DNA from: Bagarius yarrelli
Lineage: Eukaryota; Chordata; Actinopteri; Siluriformes; Sisoridae
NCBI GenBank assembly: GCA_005784505.1
Contig: VCAZ01000015.1
Span: forward strand, 6,651,168-6,715,167
DNA: 64,000 nt
Direction of reading: 5' to 3'
How positions within the stretch are numbered: the stretch's first letter is position 1; each line of letters opens with the position of its first letter. Under the pieces are notes generated by a model that worked only from the letters and a program-made list of their open reading frames with translations, was not told the DNA's origin and did no database searches. This document shows positions 1 to 12,487 of this stretch, in pieces. A program made the translations under genes and the position numbers.

Positions 1-207
1 CAACTATCTGTCTACCTCTTACAGAAGATCCTTCAAGATCTCAACCAGTCTGATTTTAAAGCTGCACACTCTACAGAGACTGCCCTCTTGATAGTCACTG
101 AAAAGCTTTATGCTGCCAGGTCACCCAACTGCCATCTGTCCTCATCATTCTGAACCTTAGAGCTGCGTTTAACACATTCAACCACAAGATTCTGGACAGG
201 TTGCCAT
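1..207 (+). pseudogene. L2/CR1-group LINE reverse transcriptase fragment
   Basis: From base 49 the forward frame reads SDFKAAHSTETALLIVTEKL, matching the palm-domain motif (GFRxxHSTETAL) of L2/CR1/Rex1-type LINE reverse transcriptases. The following sequence still resembles the LDLSAAFDTIDH region in a shifted frame, so it is frameshifted and truncated at 207 by a V-SINE. It continues left of the window. Confidence 0.7.
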
Positions 208-210
208 CAC

Positions 211-390
211 CGATTAACCTAACATACATGTTTTTGGACTGTGGGAGGAAACCCGAGTATCCAAAGTAAACCCACGCAAGCACAGGAGGAACATGCAAAC
301 TTCACACAGAAAGACCTCCGCCGAGGATACCAACCTGGGACCTTCTTGCTGTGAGGCAACAGTGCTAACTACTAAGCCACTGTGCATCTC
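211..390 (-). repeat. V-SINE (DANA/HE1-like), 5' part
   Basis: Minus-strand copy with the tRNA-like head (agtagttagcactgttgcct read on the minus strand) and the central V domain (tttgcatgttcctcctgtgc, ccacagtccaaaaacatg). The L2-like tail is missing. It abuts the LINE fragment. Confidence 0.75.
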
Positions 391-1395
391 TCTACAAAAA
401 CCCTAAATACATAAAATGATTAGAAAACAAGTGTGTTACATTCTTTTATAGCCTCTTACTCAAGGGGTTTTGCATTGTTTAGTCGGAATTCCCTTCTGAG
501 TCTGTTAAAAATGTGTTTCATTGGCTGTGAAGGGCAGGGGTGTGTGAAGATGATGACATAGTACAGAGAAAATGGTGTATGTCTGTTTATGTTTCTGTGT
601 GCATTGGTGTTTTTGTTTGTGCATGCATGCCTCCACCAAAAAAAACAATAAAATACGAAAATTCCTTTTTTCTGGGACATTTTTGGGTTATGTTTTTAAC
701 AAAAATATGTGAGTAGTGTAGCATTATTGAATAGTGTAGAATTAATAATGGATGGTCCTCACAAAGGATGGTTATATATGTGTGTATGCCTGATAAGTGG
801 GTGGAAATCATCTTGACTCGTGATTGTTTGTTTGTCATGATTGTTTGTTTGCCACTGTGTGTTTGTCTGGTCCTGCATGTATTGCATTTGGTCGTCTCAC
901 ACTAAACGTGTCTAGACATTGCATCCCATGAGGGCCTGACCCTGAACGTCAGCATTTATTTTATTTAGCTAAAACAATTAGATAAGTAAGACAACCGTCT
1001 TGTTAGAAGGGGAATGGATAATTCCCCTGGTGGACCCACCACATTATTGGGTTTGTAATCAGCACAGCCAAAACAATTTATAGAAAAAATGCTTAAATAT
1101 TTACTTACAAGCAATATAGACAAATTTTTGGTAAATATTTGTTGTTTAACCCATTAGATCATGTTTCAAATCTAAATGTTATGGGAAATATGTTATGTTC
1201 TACATGAAAATAAGCCAAGCTAATGAATAATGAATAGCAGAATTTTTGTTTAAACAATCTTTGAAATCAAGTCCCACAAACCCAAATACCATACAAGGGT
1301 TAAACACTCTTAATAGGCATAAATGTTACATAGTTTTACTGTTTAATGTAATGTGGTTATAAAGAAGAACTTCTATTACCTCATTTAAGACTTTT
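391..1395. other. intergenic, no supported feature
   Basis: About 1 kb of AT-rich sequence with no recognisable exon or repeat. Short ORFs lack coding features. Confidence 0.5.
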
Positions 1396-1398
1396 ATA

Positions 1399-1574
1399 GC
1401 GATTGGCAAACACCCTTAACCAGAGAAACTTACTTTTGTCTCTTTTATAATACAACTGATTATGTCAAGGTTAAAGACCTTGCTCATGGGCCCAGCAGTG
1501 GCAATTTGTTGGTACTAGGAATCAAACCCTAATCTTCCAATTAGTAGTCCAACACTTTAACCAATAAACTACCA
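1399..1574 (-). repeat. SINE-A copy
   Basis: Minus-strand SINE-A. Tail first (ggcaaacacccttaaccaga), then ttgctcatgggcccagcag and the tRNA-like head (attagtagtccaacacttta). Diverged. Confidence 0.75.
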
Positions 1575-1577
1575 GAA

Positions 1578-1646
1578 GGGTGGGCAATCTCTGTCCTGGA
1601 GGGCCGGAGAGAGACAATGGCCCTCCACGAACGAGATTACCTATTG
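1578..1646. mobile_element. short palindromic hAT MITE
   Basis: Left arm 1578-1605 (gggtgggcaatctctgtcct...) pairs imperfectly with right arm 1619-1646. The sequence matches the termini of the hAT MITE at 41817-42210, so this is an internally deleted copy of the same family. Confidence 0.6.
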
Positions 1647-1649
1647 CTC

Positions 1650-3635
1650 CACTACCACTTCAACTTTCTGTCGATTTAGGCTTAATAAATACTATAGATA
1701 CCTAGAAATGAACATATCCTTGTAGGACACATGTTAAGAAGTTATTGACTTTAAGCTGGCATTCCCGCATTTCAGACTACCACAATACAGCAAGCCAGAT
1801 TTTAATGCCAAGGAGTTTCAGCAATCCTCCCCCATATTGTTTTCCTAATTTGGTCATTTTACCATAAGATTCCAGAACACCCAAAACTCTGTATAAGAAA
1901 ATAGTACATACTTTAATAAAACCTACTTTAATAGGCTTGGGTGCAATCTGTAATACTGCAATAAAAAATAAAAAGCAGCGTTAATGGTGACAGTTGTGTC
2001 CATATAATATCCTTTGACAACTAAAACCCTCCTACTTATTTTTATTTTTATTTTTTTCAATTTCGCTCATATTTATTTTGCAAGTCATTTAGCGAAAATG
2101 ATCAGACTGCTTTCATTGCAGGTATTCAGCAACACTCAAAGGAGGGCTGATTATCTAATGCTCTTTTCGAGTGATAACTCATCACTCAAGATTGTCTCTC
2201 TCTTCACAAAGTCCTTCACAAAAATCAAATCCTCGCCCTTCGGCTGTACTTATCCCATTTTGACACTGCATGAAATAGACAAATGCTCAGTAGGGCACTC
2301 TATTGCTCCACCGCTTGACGAATTTAATTAAATGCCTTTTTACCCTGCCCTTCGGTGGAGAATTGCAAATTGGACTTGGCAGAAAGGCTCAATTGGGAGT
2401 GTAGAGAAGGGTTGAGAGTAGACAAGGCCGAAAGCCATTGCCGGGGTGAATATAACTTTATTCTTGTGAGCTATCGGTCACCATTACAAGATGCTTGCTG
2501 TTTCATTAGCTCTCGGTAGATTGACAGGTAGGGTATAAAAACATTGATTTGTTTTTTTTTATTTCTATTTATTTTTCTATTAATCAAATTTGATAAATGA
2601 TATACAATTATTTCAATACGATTAAATTTGTGATATCACATAAATCAAGTTGCATTTCGATCATTGCAGCTATAGTACTTCTACTGGAAGTTATAATTAA
2701 ATTAAAAAAGACTGTATATATATATTGACTTTTGTATGTGATAATTACAGGTAAGAGCTTCCAAGGGCAAGTAGGATTTATTAATATTAGAACTTTCCAG
2801 ACTGTCTCACATTTCTATTTTGCAGTGCTATTAAAAGCAGGTGCAGAGAAATGAATTGTTTCATCACTCCGCCTCTTTCTCGCTCTGTCCTCCTCTCATT
2901 TTTGTGGTCTGTTTGGTGCTTGTTGAACTGAAAAGACCCTTCCTGATAGCTTCATCTAAAAATATCAGTGACGTTAACTGGTGAAATAAAAAGTGCATTG
3001 ATCGATTTTCTTCCGGCACCCATTTTTTTGCTTTCCCTCATATTCTCAGCAAGGATCATTGTTTGTATTTGATGGTATTGTTTTTCTTTTGTCTTAAATA
3101 AGCTGTGTAAATTTTTGGTGTGCTATGTTGTCTACTGTGTTGACGCTAATGTTGTCACACATTAGAAATTTTTTTTTTTTAAATATTAAAGATTGAGCAA
3201 GAGCCAGTACTGCCATTGTCTTTATCGTGGTTTTCGGTTTGACTGTGTACCATTGCGGTGAGCGATGTTTGTTGTTTTGTGAGGTGTTTATTTATAGTGT
3301 CGATTTGTAAATTAACTGCACTTTGGTTTGTAATTATACTCGCCCTATTGGGATGGCTTTACAAGCTGTTACTTGTTTTTAATAAAATTAAAATTAAATA
3401 AAATTTACTTGATAAAACAATAAAGAATTTTTAAAATTAAGATTTATGATCTAATGTATAAAATTAAGATTTATGATCTAATGGATAACTTTTATATGAC
3501 TTTTATATCTTTCATGTCAAAAAACAAGACATTTTCTAAAAATAATAATTTTTTACTTTAGATTTTAGTTTTTATAGTATTTGTATAGTATTTTTACAAC
3601 CAAATACGTTTATACATTTCTAAAATAGTCTAATT
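1650..3635. other. intergenic; candidate conserved elements and a 27-bp tandem duplication
   Basis: Repeat-free, relatively complex sequence at about 2110-2530 and 2740-3060 could be conserved non-coding DNA. Bases 3433-3459 and 3460-3486 are a 27-bp tandem duplication (aaaattaagatttatgatct...) differing at one base. A T run lies near 3169-3180. A 105-codon ORF at 2014-2331 is low-complexity at its start and unconvincing. Confidence 0.4.
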
Positions 3636-3639
3636 GACG

Positions 3640-4268
3640 GATTACAGCGTAAAGAGGTGAAGAAGGTACAAGAGTTTATGTATTTAGGATCAACAGCCCA
3701 GAGCAACAAAAAGTGTGAAAGAGAGGTGAAGAAGCGAATGCAGGAAGTTTGAATTGGGTGGAGAAACGTGTCTGAGGTGATGTGTATAGAAAAATATTAA
3801 CAAGAATCAAGGGGAAGGTGTAGAAGACAGTGTTGGAAACAACTGTGTTGTATGGTTTAGAGACAGCGGCACTAAGGTAGAGACAGGAAACAGAGTTTGG
3901 GGTAGCAGAGTTAAGGATTTTGGGGTTCTTTTTGGTAGTGACGAAATCGGACAAGATTATAAACATGCCCATCAGAAGGAACGGCTCATGTTGGACGTTT
4001 CTGCGCCAAAAAGAGGCCAGATTGAGATGGTTTGGCCATGTGGAGAGAAGGGATAGTGGAAATATTGTTCGGAGGATGTTGGACATGGAACTTTAGGCAG
4101 AAGACAAAGATAAAAGTCAAATAGTAGGTACATAAATGTGATAAATGAGGACATGAAGTTAGTGGGTGTGAGTGAAGAGGATGCAGAGGATAGGGCTAAC
4201 TGAAAGCAGATCTCTGTGGTGAGCCCTGAAGGAGAAAGCCGAAAGGAAAAGAAGAAGAAAAGAAGAAG
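3640..4268 (+). pseudogene. RTE-clade LINE 3' end
   Basis: Forward-strand remnant of the C-terminal part of an RTE-type (Expander-like) ORF2: nucleotide motifs for KEVQEFMYLGS, gtgttgtatggtttagagac (VLYGLET), RLRWFGHV, and the terminal gagccctgaaggagaaagc before a gaagaagaaaagaag tail. Stops and shifts interrupt the frame. It is homologous to the minus-strand fragment at 36527-38262, where the YGLET segment has been tandemly expanded. Confidence 0.75.
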
Positions 4269-4533
4269 GTAATATAAATGAAAAGACACCTAAAGAACCA
4301 ATATATAATGTATAATATTTTAGATAGTAGAATATCTACCATTTAAGTCTCAACTGAGAGTAAAAATTCTGTCTCATCATGCTAATTAGTATTCATGTGC
4401 TAATTAAGGTGAACACAAACCCACTTTCATGTGCAGTTATATGCTTGTGAAAACTTTTACTAAAGCAGTGCAATTTTTCTAATGCATGTTTAATTCAACA
4501 GTACAGGGAAATAAATCAGTACAAGCTGGGCGC

Positions 4534-4640
4534 AGGAAGCGGTAGCTCAGTGGGTAAGACTTTCAATTTCACATCGCCCTTGATACATAACCCTCCAGTG
4601 CTCCATTATACCCTGCATGAATTGTAAGTCGGTTTCTGAC
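4534..4640 (+). repeat. degraded tRNA-like SINE head
   Basis: A tRNA A-box-like segment (ggtagctcagtgggtaagac) followed by sequence with weak SINE resemblance and a possible tail remnant (gaattgtaagtcgg). It lacks a normal tRNA fold. Confidence 0.4.
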
Positions 4641-4769
4641 ACATTATCAGCCCAGCGGGCAGATTATATTTTTATTTTATACTAATATATTTACATGTAC
4701 TTACTGTAGTCGGCAGCAAAATGTGTCCAGATGTTTTTATACAATGTAGCATGTTCAGTAATCAAATAT

Positions 4770-4922
4770 ACATTTACATTTACAGCGACTTACATTTTCT
4801 CGTTTATACAACTGAGTAATTTATACAACTGAGCAACAGTGGTAGCTTGGTGAACCAGGAAACCGAACCCACAATCTTTAAACTGGTAGTTCAACACCTT
4901 AACCATGAGCTACCACTTTCCC
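4770..4922 (-). repeat. SINE-A copy
   Basis: Minus-strand SINE-A, tail gcgacttacattttctcgtt and head tagttcaacaccttaaccat. A short internal tandem duplication repeats ttatacaactgag twice (around 4802-4833). Confidence 0.75.
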
Positions 4923-5595
4923 CAAATATACAAACACATTATAATAATTTTACATGGTTTATAAATATTTATTCTAAGTTGTGGTAGGATTTAAAATAAA
5001 TTTTAAACAGAATTTTATTACAGAATGCTGTAAACTAAGAGTATAGCACCGCACATTATGAGCTAAAATAATGCTAGCAGAAAATATCTTTGCTAAATGT
5101 TACAGTAAGAAGAGTCATTACAAGATTAGTATATACAGTTCATATTATTTTAAAGCATGAGTTATGTTTGGGGATGAGAGCATCAGGATGCACTATGAAA
5201 GGAAGGCGAGCTGGCAGAAGCAATGTAATTACCATTTACAGTATTTGGAAAACATTTCTGACAATCTGGCATTTATACAGATGTTATTTTGACATGTATA
5301 ACCTATCTAAACAGTCTTGCAGACCGAGCACATTACTTTGAATTGCAATGGTATTCTCTAAAGGTACTGGAATTTTTTCAGTGGTTAATAGTTCTACCAC
5401 ATTGTAAAATGGAGACCCCACCTCATTAACCCCCCTAAGGTAACCAGTTTTCCTGCCCCGTTCCTTGAATTCGAGGACCTTCGAGGATAGACTAGGACTC
5501 ACTTTGCTCCAGCGACACATAAGCTAAAGTTTACATTTATTTGATCACCATTATAATATGCTTTAATTAACAAAAATGTGCAGTGTCACCCAAAT
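4923..5595. other. intergenic, no supported feature
   Basis: Short ORFs on both strands (5090-5341 plus, 5284-5520 minus) show no family features or splice context. Nothing else seen. Confidence 0.45.
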
Positions 5596-5597
5596 AA

Positions 5598-5808
5598 GAA
5601 TCGGTTTCTTCTTGAGTCTGGTTCCTCTCAAGGTTTTTTTCTATTTCATCTCAGGGAGAATTTTTCCTTGCCACAGTTGCCACCGTCTTGCACATTATGG
5701 ACAAACTTATACTTTTTTACTGTTACTGCATACTGTGTAAAGCTGCTTTGAAACAATGTCTGGTGTTAAAAGCGCCAAACAAATAAAATGTGAATCGAAT
5801 TGAATTGA
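5598..5808 (+). repeat. Repeat D copy (LINE-tail-like), forward
   Basis: Contains gtctggttcctctcaaggtt, gtaaagctgctttgaaacaa and ends with a gaattgaattgaat tail, the widespread fish repeat whose reverse complement appears at 14078, 26940 and 30272. Confidence 0.7.
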
Positions 5809-7065
5809 ATAACTAAAAGGATGCTAACGTTTTGATAAAAGTTATAACATCACGCTATCAAAGGTCTTCTGGGGCCCATGTCTCGAGGGGTCATAGTTGT
5901 TTTGGTAGCACAAAGGGGACCTAAACAATGTTAGGCAGGTGGTTTGATCTGTCATTATACCAAATATTATATATGTATGCAATAAGGGCAGTTTGATGTG
6001 GTGTGATATTTAAGATCTACCTGTATACCTCTTTTGCTTCCTTGATCCTATGAAACCATGGCAACAGAGTTTATTTTTATAACTATCATCATTGCAATAA
6101 AGGCATTATCTTGGTACAATAAGTGTTAATTATTATGAGAGACATGTCATTAGCAATATACTAATGAATCCATTATCATTATAAATGTGAGTTAATTATA
6201 ATAAAGAGCATGTCAATGATTAGATGATCATCATACTGTGTGTATTTGGTCAAATAAGAGGCATTAAGATGGCTTGGGAAATATAAAATTCACTGAATAC
6301 GCCTGTGGTTTGTTTTTTTTATTCTGTAATAAAAAACACATTTCATATTTTGTTTTAAATTTGATCAAAATAAGGAAAGGTTTGAAAAAGACATTTTGTC
6401 TTGTAAAAGAGGACACCATTTCTCAGAATTGTGTAAATGTGGTCAGACTGTTGAGCTGCCCTCTGGTTGGAATGCAGAGCCAGTTTTTCATGCCCTTTTC
6501 TCTGTATTTACTATATGCTTTATTCATTACATTGTTATGGGACATGAGCTCACTACAGCATGACTCAGTTCATCAAGTTCACTGTTGCGCTGCAGCAATG
6601 ATAAATTAAGGCCCAACAGGCAAACAACGTCTGTCGACAGCAGTGTTTTAATACTGTATGTCGGGAATGTTGGCACATGATAAGCAGGAAAACACTCCGA
6701 TATGATCTATCACTGTTTTGATTTCATCTCAACACTGTGTAGGGAGTCATTTATTATTTATTCATTACAACACAGTGCTGTTGAATTCTCTAATCTGATT
6801 ATTCCAATATCTGTGTGGCTTTGACAGTAGTTTAAGATGAAATTTTAATAATAGTTTTATTACTGATTTGCTTATTCTATTACCTCATTGATTCTTAGTC
6901 GTTTCATTTTAAAGCCATTTAAAGAGACCCATAAAGTGGAGGCTCAACATACGGTATAATAATAAATCTTTTAATTGATATTAATAAATAGATAAACAAA
7001 AAATGCTTTAAATGTATAATAGGTAACATTTTTGTTCTGCTGGTTTATAAGTCTTAAGTGTTTAG
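5809..7065. other. intergenic; possible conserved element
   Basis: Mostly AT-rich. The stretch 6400-6760 is higher complexity and repeat-free and could be a conserved element; the ORF at 6274-6609 has no recognisable feature. Confidence 0.35.
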
Positions 7066-7068
7066 CAC

Positions 7069-7437
7069 TGTTCTCTTACAGCAGGTTCAAGGCTCGTTTC
7101 CCCGGCAGGGGTCTTTCTCTGTGTGGAGTTTGCATGTTCTCCCCGTGCATGCGTGGGTTTACTCCGAGTTCCACAGTCCAAAAACAAAACAAAAGTTTGT
7201 TAGGTTTATTGATGATTCCAAATTGCCCATAGGAGTGAGTGTAAGTGTGTGGGGTTGTTTGTCTGAATGTGACCCTGTGACGGACTGGTGACTTGTCCAG
7301 TATGTACCCTTGCCTTTCACTCATTAACAGCTTGGATAGCGTCCAGCAGATCCCTGTGACCCTGATTAGAGATGAGAGAGTATAGACAATGGATGGATGG
7401 ATGGATGGATGGATGGATGGATGAATGGATGGATAAA
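7069..7437 (+). repeat. V-SINE with L2-like tail and (ATGG)n
   Basis: Central domain (gtgtggagtttgcatgttct), then ccataggagtgagtgt and the L2-like tail (gcagatccctgtgaccctga), ending in an ATGG microsatellite from about 7389 to 7438. The tRNA head is largely lost. Confidence 0.8.
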
Positions 7438-7544
7438 TGAATGGTTGAAATTCTTTTCACATCCTGATCACAGTCATTAAGTTAAATTATCTAAATGTAT
7501 TCATATAAGTATAAGTATATTCAATTCATTGTGCAAGGTACATG

Positions 7545-7768
7545 TACAGAGCCAATGAAATGCATTTTTCGCATATCCCATCTTAGTAAGTTGGGGTCAG
7601 AGCGCAGGGTCAGCTATGATACAGCGCCCCTGGAGCAGGAGGGGTTAAGGGTCTTGCTCAAGGACCCAACAGTGGTTGACTTGCCGGAGGTGGGGCTTGA
7701 ACCCAGGTGTTTCTGGTCTTCAGATTAACAACTCAGCACCTTAACCATTTGAGCCACCCTGCCCATAT
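7545..7768 (-). repeat. SINE-B copy
   Basis: Minus-strand SINE-B: gcatatcccatcttagtaag at the tail end, cagcgcccctggagcaggag in the middle and a tRNA-like head (agcaccttaaccatttgagc). Confidence 0.8.
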
Positions 7769-8232
7769 ATATTCTGTGGAAGGCATGAGACCAAGAAATG
7801 TTCTTCCAATCAAAATGTATGATCTGAACATTATTATATGCTTTCCTACCTGCCTGTAAACCAGGGCTGTAAGGGCTGTGGGTTGTATAAAAAATATTAA
7901 ATTGTATGCAAAAATTTTCTCTCGATAAGTTATAATTTGCATTAGTGTAATGTCCTTAAAGTTGCATATTTTGTTGAGGTTGAACTAGAATATTCTACAA
8001 TAAAAAGGGCTGGGTCAGCATCACAGCAGAACCCACATTATTAGCAACTAATTAAACAGCTAATAAAATTTTAATGTTTAGCTTTTAGCATTAGCATTTT
8101 ATCTGTCCAAATTCTGACAACAAGGTTGTTGCATCTTTACCTAAATTGATAGTGAGGCCACTTTTTTTGAATGCATGATTAACAAGTCATTAAAACATTG
8201 CAGCTTATCACAACAAACCGTATTAAGTTGTT
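7769..8232. other. intergenic, no supported feature
   Basis: AT-rich sequence without recognised repeats or coding features. Confidence 0.45.
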
Positions 8233-8428
8233 ATGTATGAGGGATGTGATGGCTCAAGGTTAAGGTGTTGGACTACCAACCCGAAGATTGGATTCGATTC
8301 CCAGCTTCACCAAACCTCTGTTGAGCCCCTGAGCAAGGCCCTTAACTCTTAATTGCTCAGTTGTATAAATGAGATAAACGTAAATTGCTCTGGATTAGGG
8401 TGTCTGCCAAATGCTGTAAATGTATAAT
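8233..8428 (+). repeat. SINE-A copy
   Basis: Full-length forward copy: head aaggttaaggtgttggacta, B-box-like gattcgattcccag, body gagcaaggcccttaactctt, tail gggtgtctgccaaatgctgt. Confidence 0.85.
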
Positions 8429-9647
8429 TAAGTAAACTTGCCCATGTGGTCTAAAAATAGCCTAAAACCTCCATTTAAATAAAAAATCTGATGTAGTTAC
8501 TGAAATAAGTTCACCATTTTTACCTAAGGATCTCAAATCCCTGATTCAAATCCAAATTAACACCTTAAAACTTTAAAAGTGGCTATGAACATCTCTTGTT
8601 TTACAGTTTGATGGTTCTATAATGTGTTAGGTGTAGAAAAAATTTGTCAAGACAAGATGTGTCAGGCTAAAAGAGTCTTAACCAAAAAGAAAGATTGTGG
8701 TTTTCTCTTTTGATTCTAAAATGTTTCTGATTTATTTTTGATTATAATATATTGGAATTTTTACATTCATAATGGACATATTTCAACATAATCTTTTTTT
8801 TTTTTTTTTTTTTAATGTAAGGCTTCACAAAGTTCTTACATTTTTACAGAAATGTGTAGAATTTCATATCACATATATTGCCTGGTGCAAGTTCTGCAAC
8901 CAGTTTCTCTCTATTACAATAAAGCATCTGTCAGCCAGTGTGTCTATGGGAAAAAGTGTATGTCTAGTTGAGCAAGACAGAGAAAAGCAAGGAGAAGCTC
9001 CGGATTAAAGTGTTATACAATGAAGAAAGGATTTCAATTTACCAAGCAGATTATGATTCCAATAATGAGAAAGCCTATTCAAAAGGCACAATCCAAAAAG
9101 ACTTGGGCTAACTGTGCATTATAGCATCATTATCCAGACTTCATTAACATTCCCGTTTGCACTGGGGCAAAAATGTCACTTAACCCTATTAAATTCAATA
9201 CGTTTACAGTTTAGATGCAAACAAATTTTGTTTATGTAAAAAAAAAATATTAGCACACCCTTCGTTGCATTGTTGCACTTTCTCCCTTTTTTTTTTGAAT
9301 TCCGACTCAGCCAGAAATAACACACCTCTGCAGTCTCATATTGCTTTTTCAGTCAACATAGTAACCCTGTCAATCAATTTCCACAGGGGAGACACTCTAA
9401 AGAGATAGCGGCATCATTTTTCAAAGGATCTGCAACTTCCTTTGAATAAAAAAAAAACACACACACAGCTGACAGGCTAGTATTTACCCTCAGAACTGAA
9501 CTAACGTAGCTGGGTTGCAATGGGTTGTAGGTTTGTCAAGATTTCCTAGCATCATACACAATGTTAATACATTTTTTACTGAACCACACATTTAAGTACA
9601 TAAAATGTATTTAATCCTTAAAAAGCATTCATCATCTGCAGATACAC
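8429..9647. other. intergenic; poly-T tract and two higher-complexity stretches
   Basis: A T run at about 8793-8812. Sequences 9040-9180 and 9290-9470 look more complex than their surroundings and contain no known repeat; possible conserved elements. A (CA)n run near 9458-9468. Confidence 0.35.
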
Positions 9648-9649
9648 TG

Positions 9650-9888
9650 TATAGCCAAAAGTTTGTGGATACATAACAATACCCCTGTTCACAATGTCCC
9701 TGAGCTCCATGAGGACCTGGTGTGTTAATGGATGGTGTAGAAGAACTGACCTTAACTCCTTAACTGTCTGATTTTAATAATCATTTTGTGGCTGAATGAG
9801 CAAATTATTCCTGACAGACTGCACAATGTAGTGGAAAGCCTCGTCAGAAGTGTGGAGGTTATTATAGTGGTAAAAAGGGGACTAAATG
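9650..9888 (+). mobile_element. Tc1-type MITE
   Basis: Starts with the terminal motif actgtatagccaaaagtttg and contains ttttgtggctgaatgagcaa and ggaggttattatagtggtaa, the body of a widespread fish nonautonomous Tc1/mariner element. The 3' end is interrupted by a SINE-C at 9889. Confidence 0.7.
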
Positions 9889-10060
9889 GCTGGCGCCGTG
9901 GTGTAGTGGGATAAGGTGCCGGCACCCACATGCTCAAGTTGTTGCACTCTGGTGACCTGTGTTCAATTCCAGGTTTGGTCTTTCCAGTCCCACCCAGTCT
10001 ATTTCTATCTCCCCTATTTCATACCTCTGTCCTATCAATAGAGGCAAAAAATTGGGACAA
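9889..10060 (+). repeat. SINE-C copy
   Basis: Begins ggcgccgtggtgtagtggga, has B-box-like gttcaattccag and ends cctatcaatagaggcaaaaa. Same family as 18354-18491 and 20688-20857. Confidence 0.75.
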
Positions 10061-11430
10061 AATCTGAAATGTGATGGACAGGTGTCTTTTGGTCATATAA
10101 TAATTTGTTTAATGTCAGAAATGTTCTTATATGTACTTAAATTCAAACTAAAATTGGTCATGGTCTAGACTAAAATAGATTAAAAAAAATGCTGGGAAAA
10201 CTTATTTACAAAGTGGGACAGCCAAATATCCAATGAAACATCAAGTTTCCTGTAACAGAGTAAACAAGATATAATTCAAACTAATCGGTTGACATTTACA
10301 GACTTGAATCTTTATGAATCACTTATTAAATGGATCTGATTCTCACAAAGCTTTTGAGTCACTTAAGTAGGGATTTTGACTGCTTTTGCCATGTTGTTCC
10401 ACCGAATCCTTGCAATCATACATTTTACACACAACATCCCTTGGATCTGTCTGTATCGCTACACGCCATGAGTCGGATGGATCCGCTAAATCCCATGATT
10501 CAGATGAATCAATACTTGTGATTTTGGTCTGGTGATTATGTTTCTGACCATGCAGAAAGTTTCCTAAACAACTCACTCAGCTATTCGCCACTATAGTTAC
10601 TAGCTAACAACTACTTAAAACAACTGAATGGTGTGATTTTCAGTTTGTATTTATCTCTGTTGTTTTTGGCAACGAGTAAAATTAGAAATCAACTGATTTA
10701 AGTAAACGAAAAGAAGGATTTGTGAATCCAGAGTCATATACAGGATCAGAGTTGAACTCAGATGAATCTGTCCAGGACCAGAAGACACAGACAACATAAA
10801 CAAATATCGAGGACATGGTCTACAACAATGACACAAAAAGTCTCTCCGTTGCCTTCCGGTGGCCCGGCAGGGCAACGCACTTGGCAGGCCTGGCTATGTG
10901 TTTATAAAAGTTTTTGTATTTGATGGCAGGGTTGTGTCTTTAAATTAAATCTGTCATCATATCCAAAAATGTTTTGTCAATTGTGACCTGGCAAAATCTC
11001 TAAATGGACAAGACATTCCTCATGTAATAGCTTTAAAAAAATATGTCCATTACAGTACCAACTAATATACAGTACTCAAGCTGAACCCAGCATGAATACA
11101 CTGAATCTTAGAAGTCTCACAGTGGGGGTATTCTGATTCCAGTTTTTGGGGCAATCAGAGAAAAGTGACTGTCATTCAGCACTATTGTGTTGCTTAGATA
11201 GCAGAGACAGAGCATAAAAAAACCTTCTTTTGAACTCGAACCATGCAGTTCCTCTCAGATGTAATTATTGAGTGCGTGTGGGTGTGTGCGACAGAGACAC
11301 AGAGTACAGAAACCCATATTTTATATAATATAGTTAAAAAGCGGCTTTAACAAAAACCTTAACAAAAATAATAATTGACAAGGTGAAACCTTTTTGAAAG
11401 GAAACTTCAATGTAACATTCATGAGGAGGA
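10061..11430. other. intergenic with one shared repeat segment
   Basis: Bases 10783-10843 match 15501-15566 (gacaacataaacaa core), so at least this part is an interspersed repeat. ORFs in 10330-10576 and 10651-10875 have no supporting features. The rest is unremarkable. Confidence 0.4.
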
Positions 11431-11568
11431 GACTGTCAGCTGCGATGGACTGGCGACCTGTCCAGCGTCTACTCCTGCCTTTCGTCCAGTGACAGCTGGA
11501 ATAGACTCCAGCAGATCCCTGTGACCCTGATTAAGAAGAAGCGGATAAAGAAAATGGATAGATAGGGC
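11431..11568 (+). repeat. V-SINE/L2 tail fragment
   Basis: Only the 3' part: gatggactggcgacctgtcc to gcagatccctgtgaccctga and an aatggatagata tail. Confidence 0.75.
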
Positions 11569-11931
11569 GAATTTACTGTCAGTTCTTTCCAAAGTTTAAG
11601 AAACTTTCTTGAGTCATATAAAAGGAAATATACATTTTTAGGACAGAGGATTTTCTTTTTTATGAAAGTGTATTTAAAAAAAAGGGAAATGAGAAATGTA
11701 CCATTTTAATAATGTTAAAAAGTCAGGCAGATTTTTTCTAACGTTAAATGTATAATTGTTAATCAATTTCTTCTGCAGAAAGCGAATGATATATTTTGGG
11801 ATATATTAGAGAAAAATAAAAAGCACACAGACTGTAAGATATTTTTTAAGATAACAGCTTAAACTTTTGAATATATCTATCTAGCTATACTCTATATATC
11901 AGAGTTGTCAAAATGCCTTAAAGCTTTAAGC
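11569..11931. other. intergenic, no supported feature
   Basis: AT-rich, low complexity in places; nothing recognised. Confidence 0.45.
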
Positions 11932-12104
11932 TGTGGGGATTGGTGGCTCATAGCTAAGGTTCTGGCCTGCCAACCTGAAGATTGTGGGTTCAATTCCCAA
12001 CCTCACCAAGCCACCACTGAGAAAGGCACTTAACCCCCAATTGCTCAGATATAAAAGAGATAAATGCAAGTTGCTCTGGATAAAAGCATCAGGTAAATGT
12101 AAGA
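11932..12104 (+). repeat. SINE-A copy
   Basis: Forward copy, head gattggtggctcatagctaa, tail ctctggataaaagcatcagg. Confidence 0.8.
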
Positions 12105-12185
12105 CATTCAAGAAACTCTTGTATTTAGCTTTATTGGCTCACATTTAACACTGTTATACATACATACACTGCGTGTTTAGCTAAT

Positions 12186-12366
12186 TACATTTTACGGCAT
12201 TTTGGTAGACACCCTTACCCAGAGCGGCATACATTTATCTCTTTTATACAACTGAGCAATTGGGGGTTAAGATTTTCACTCAGGGGTCCAGCAGTGGAAA
12301 CTTGGTGGTGCTGGGAATCGAACCCCGATCTTCCATTTAGTAGTCCAACACCTTAACCACTGCGTT
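12186..12366 (-). repeat. SINE-A copy
   Basis: Minus strand, complete from tail (cacccttacccagagcggca) to head (gtccaacaccttaaccactg). Confidence 0.85.
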
Positions 12367-12487
12367 AACATAATATATATTTATATTTTTATATACAATT
12401 TGGGACAAAATAATAATTCGATATGGTTTATTTCTTAACACTTAAAGAAAAAAAATGAAAAATTAAAAACTGCAATAAAGTCATACG

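Noticed and set aside
2014..2331. 105-codon ORF
   Set aside because: Starts with low-complexity hydrophobic sequence from a T-rich run; no family signal or splice context.
3676..4289. Two minus-strand ORFs of 136 and 105 codons
   Set aside because: They are antisense to the RTE LINE fragment, whose sense strand carries the recognisable motifs.
4534..4565. Possible functional tRNA gene
   Set aside because: Only an A-box-like stretch is present; no cloverleaf can be formed and SINE heads with the same motif abound.
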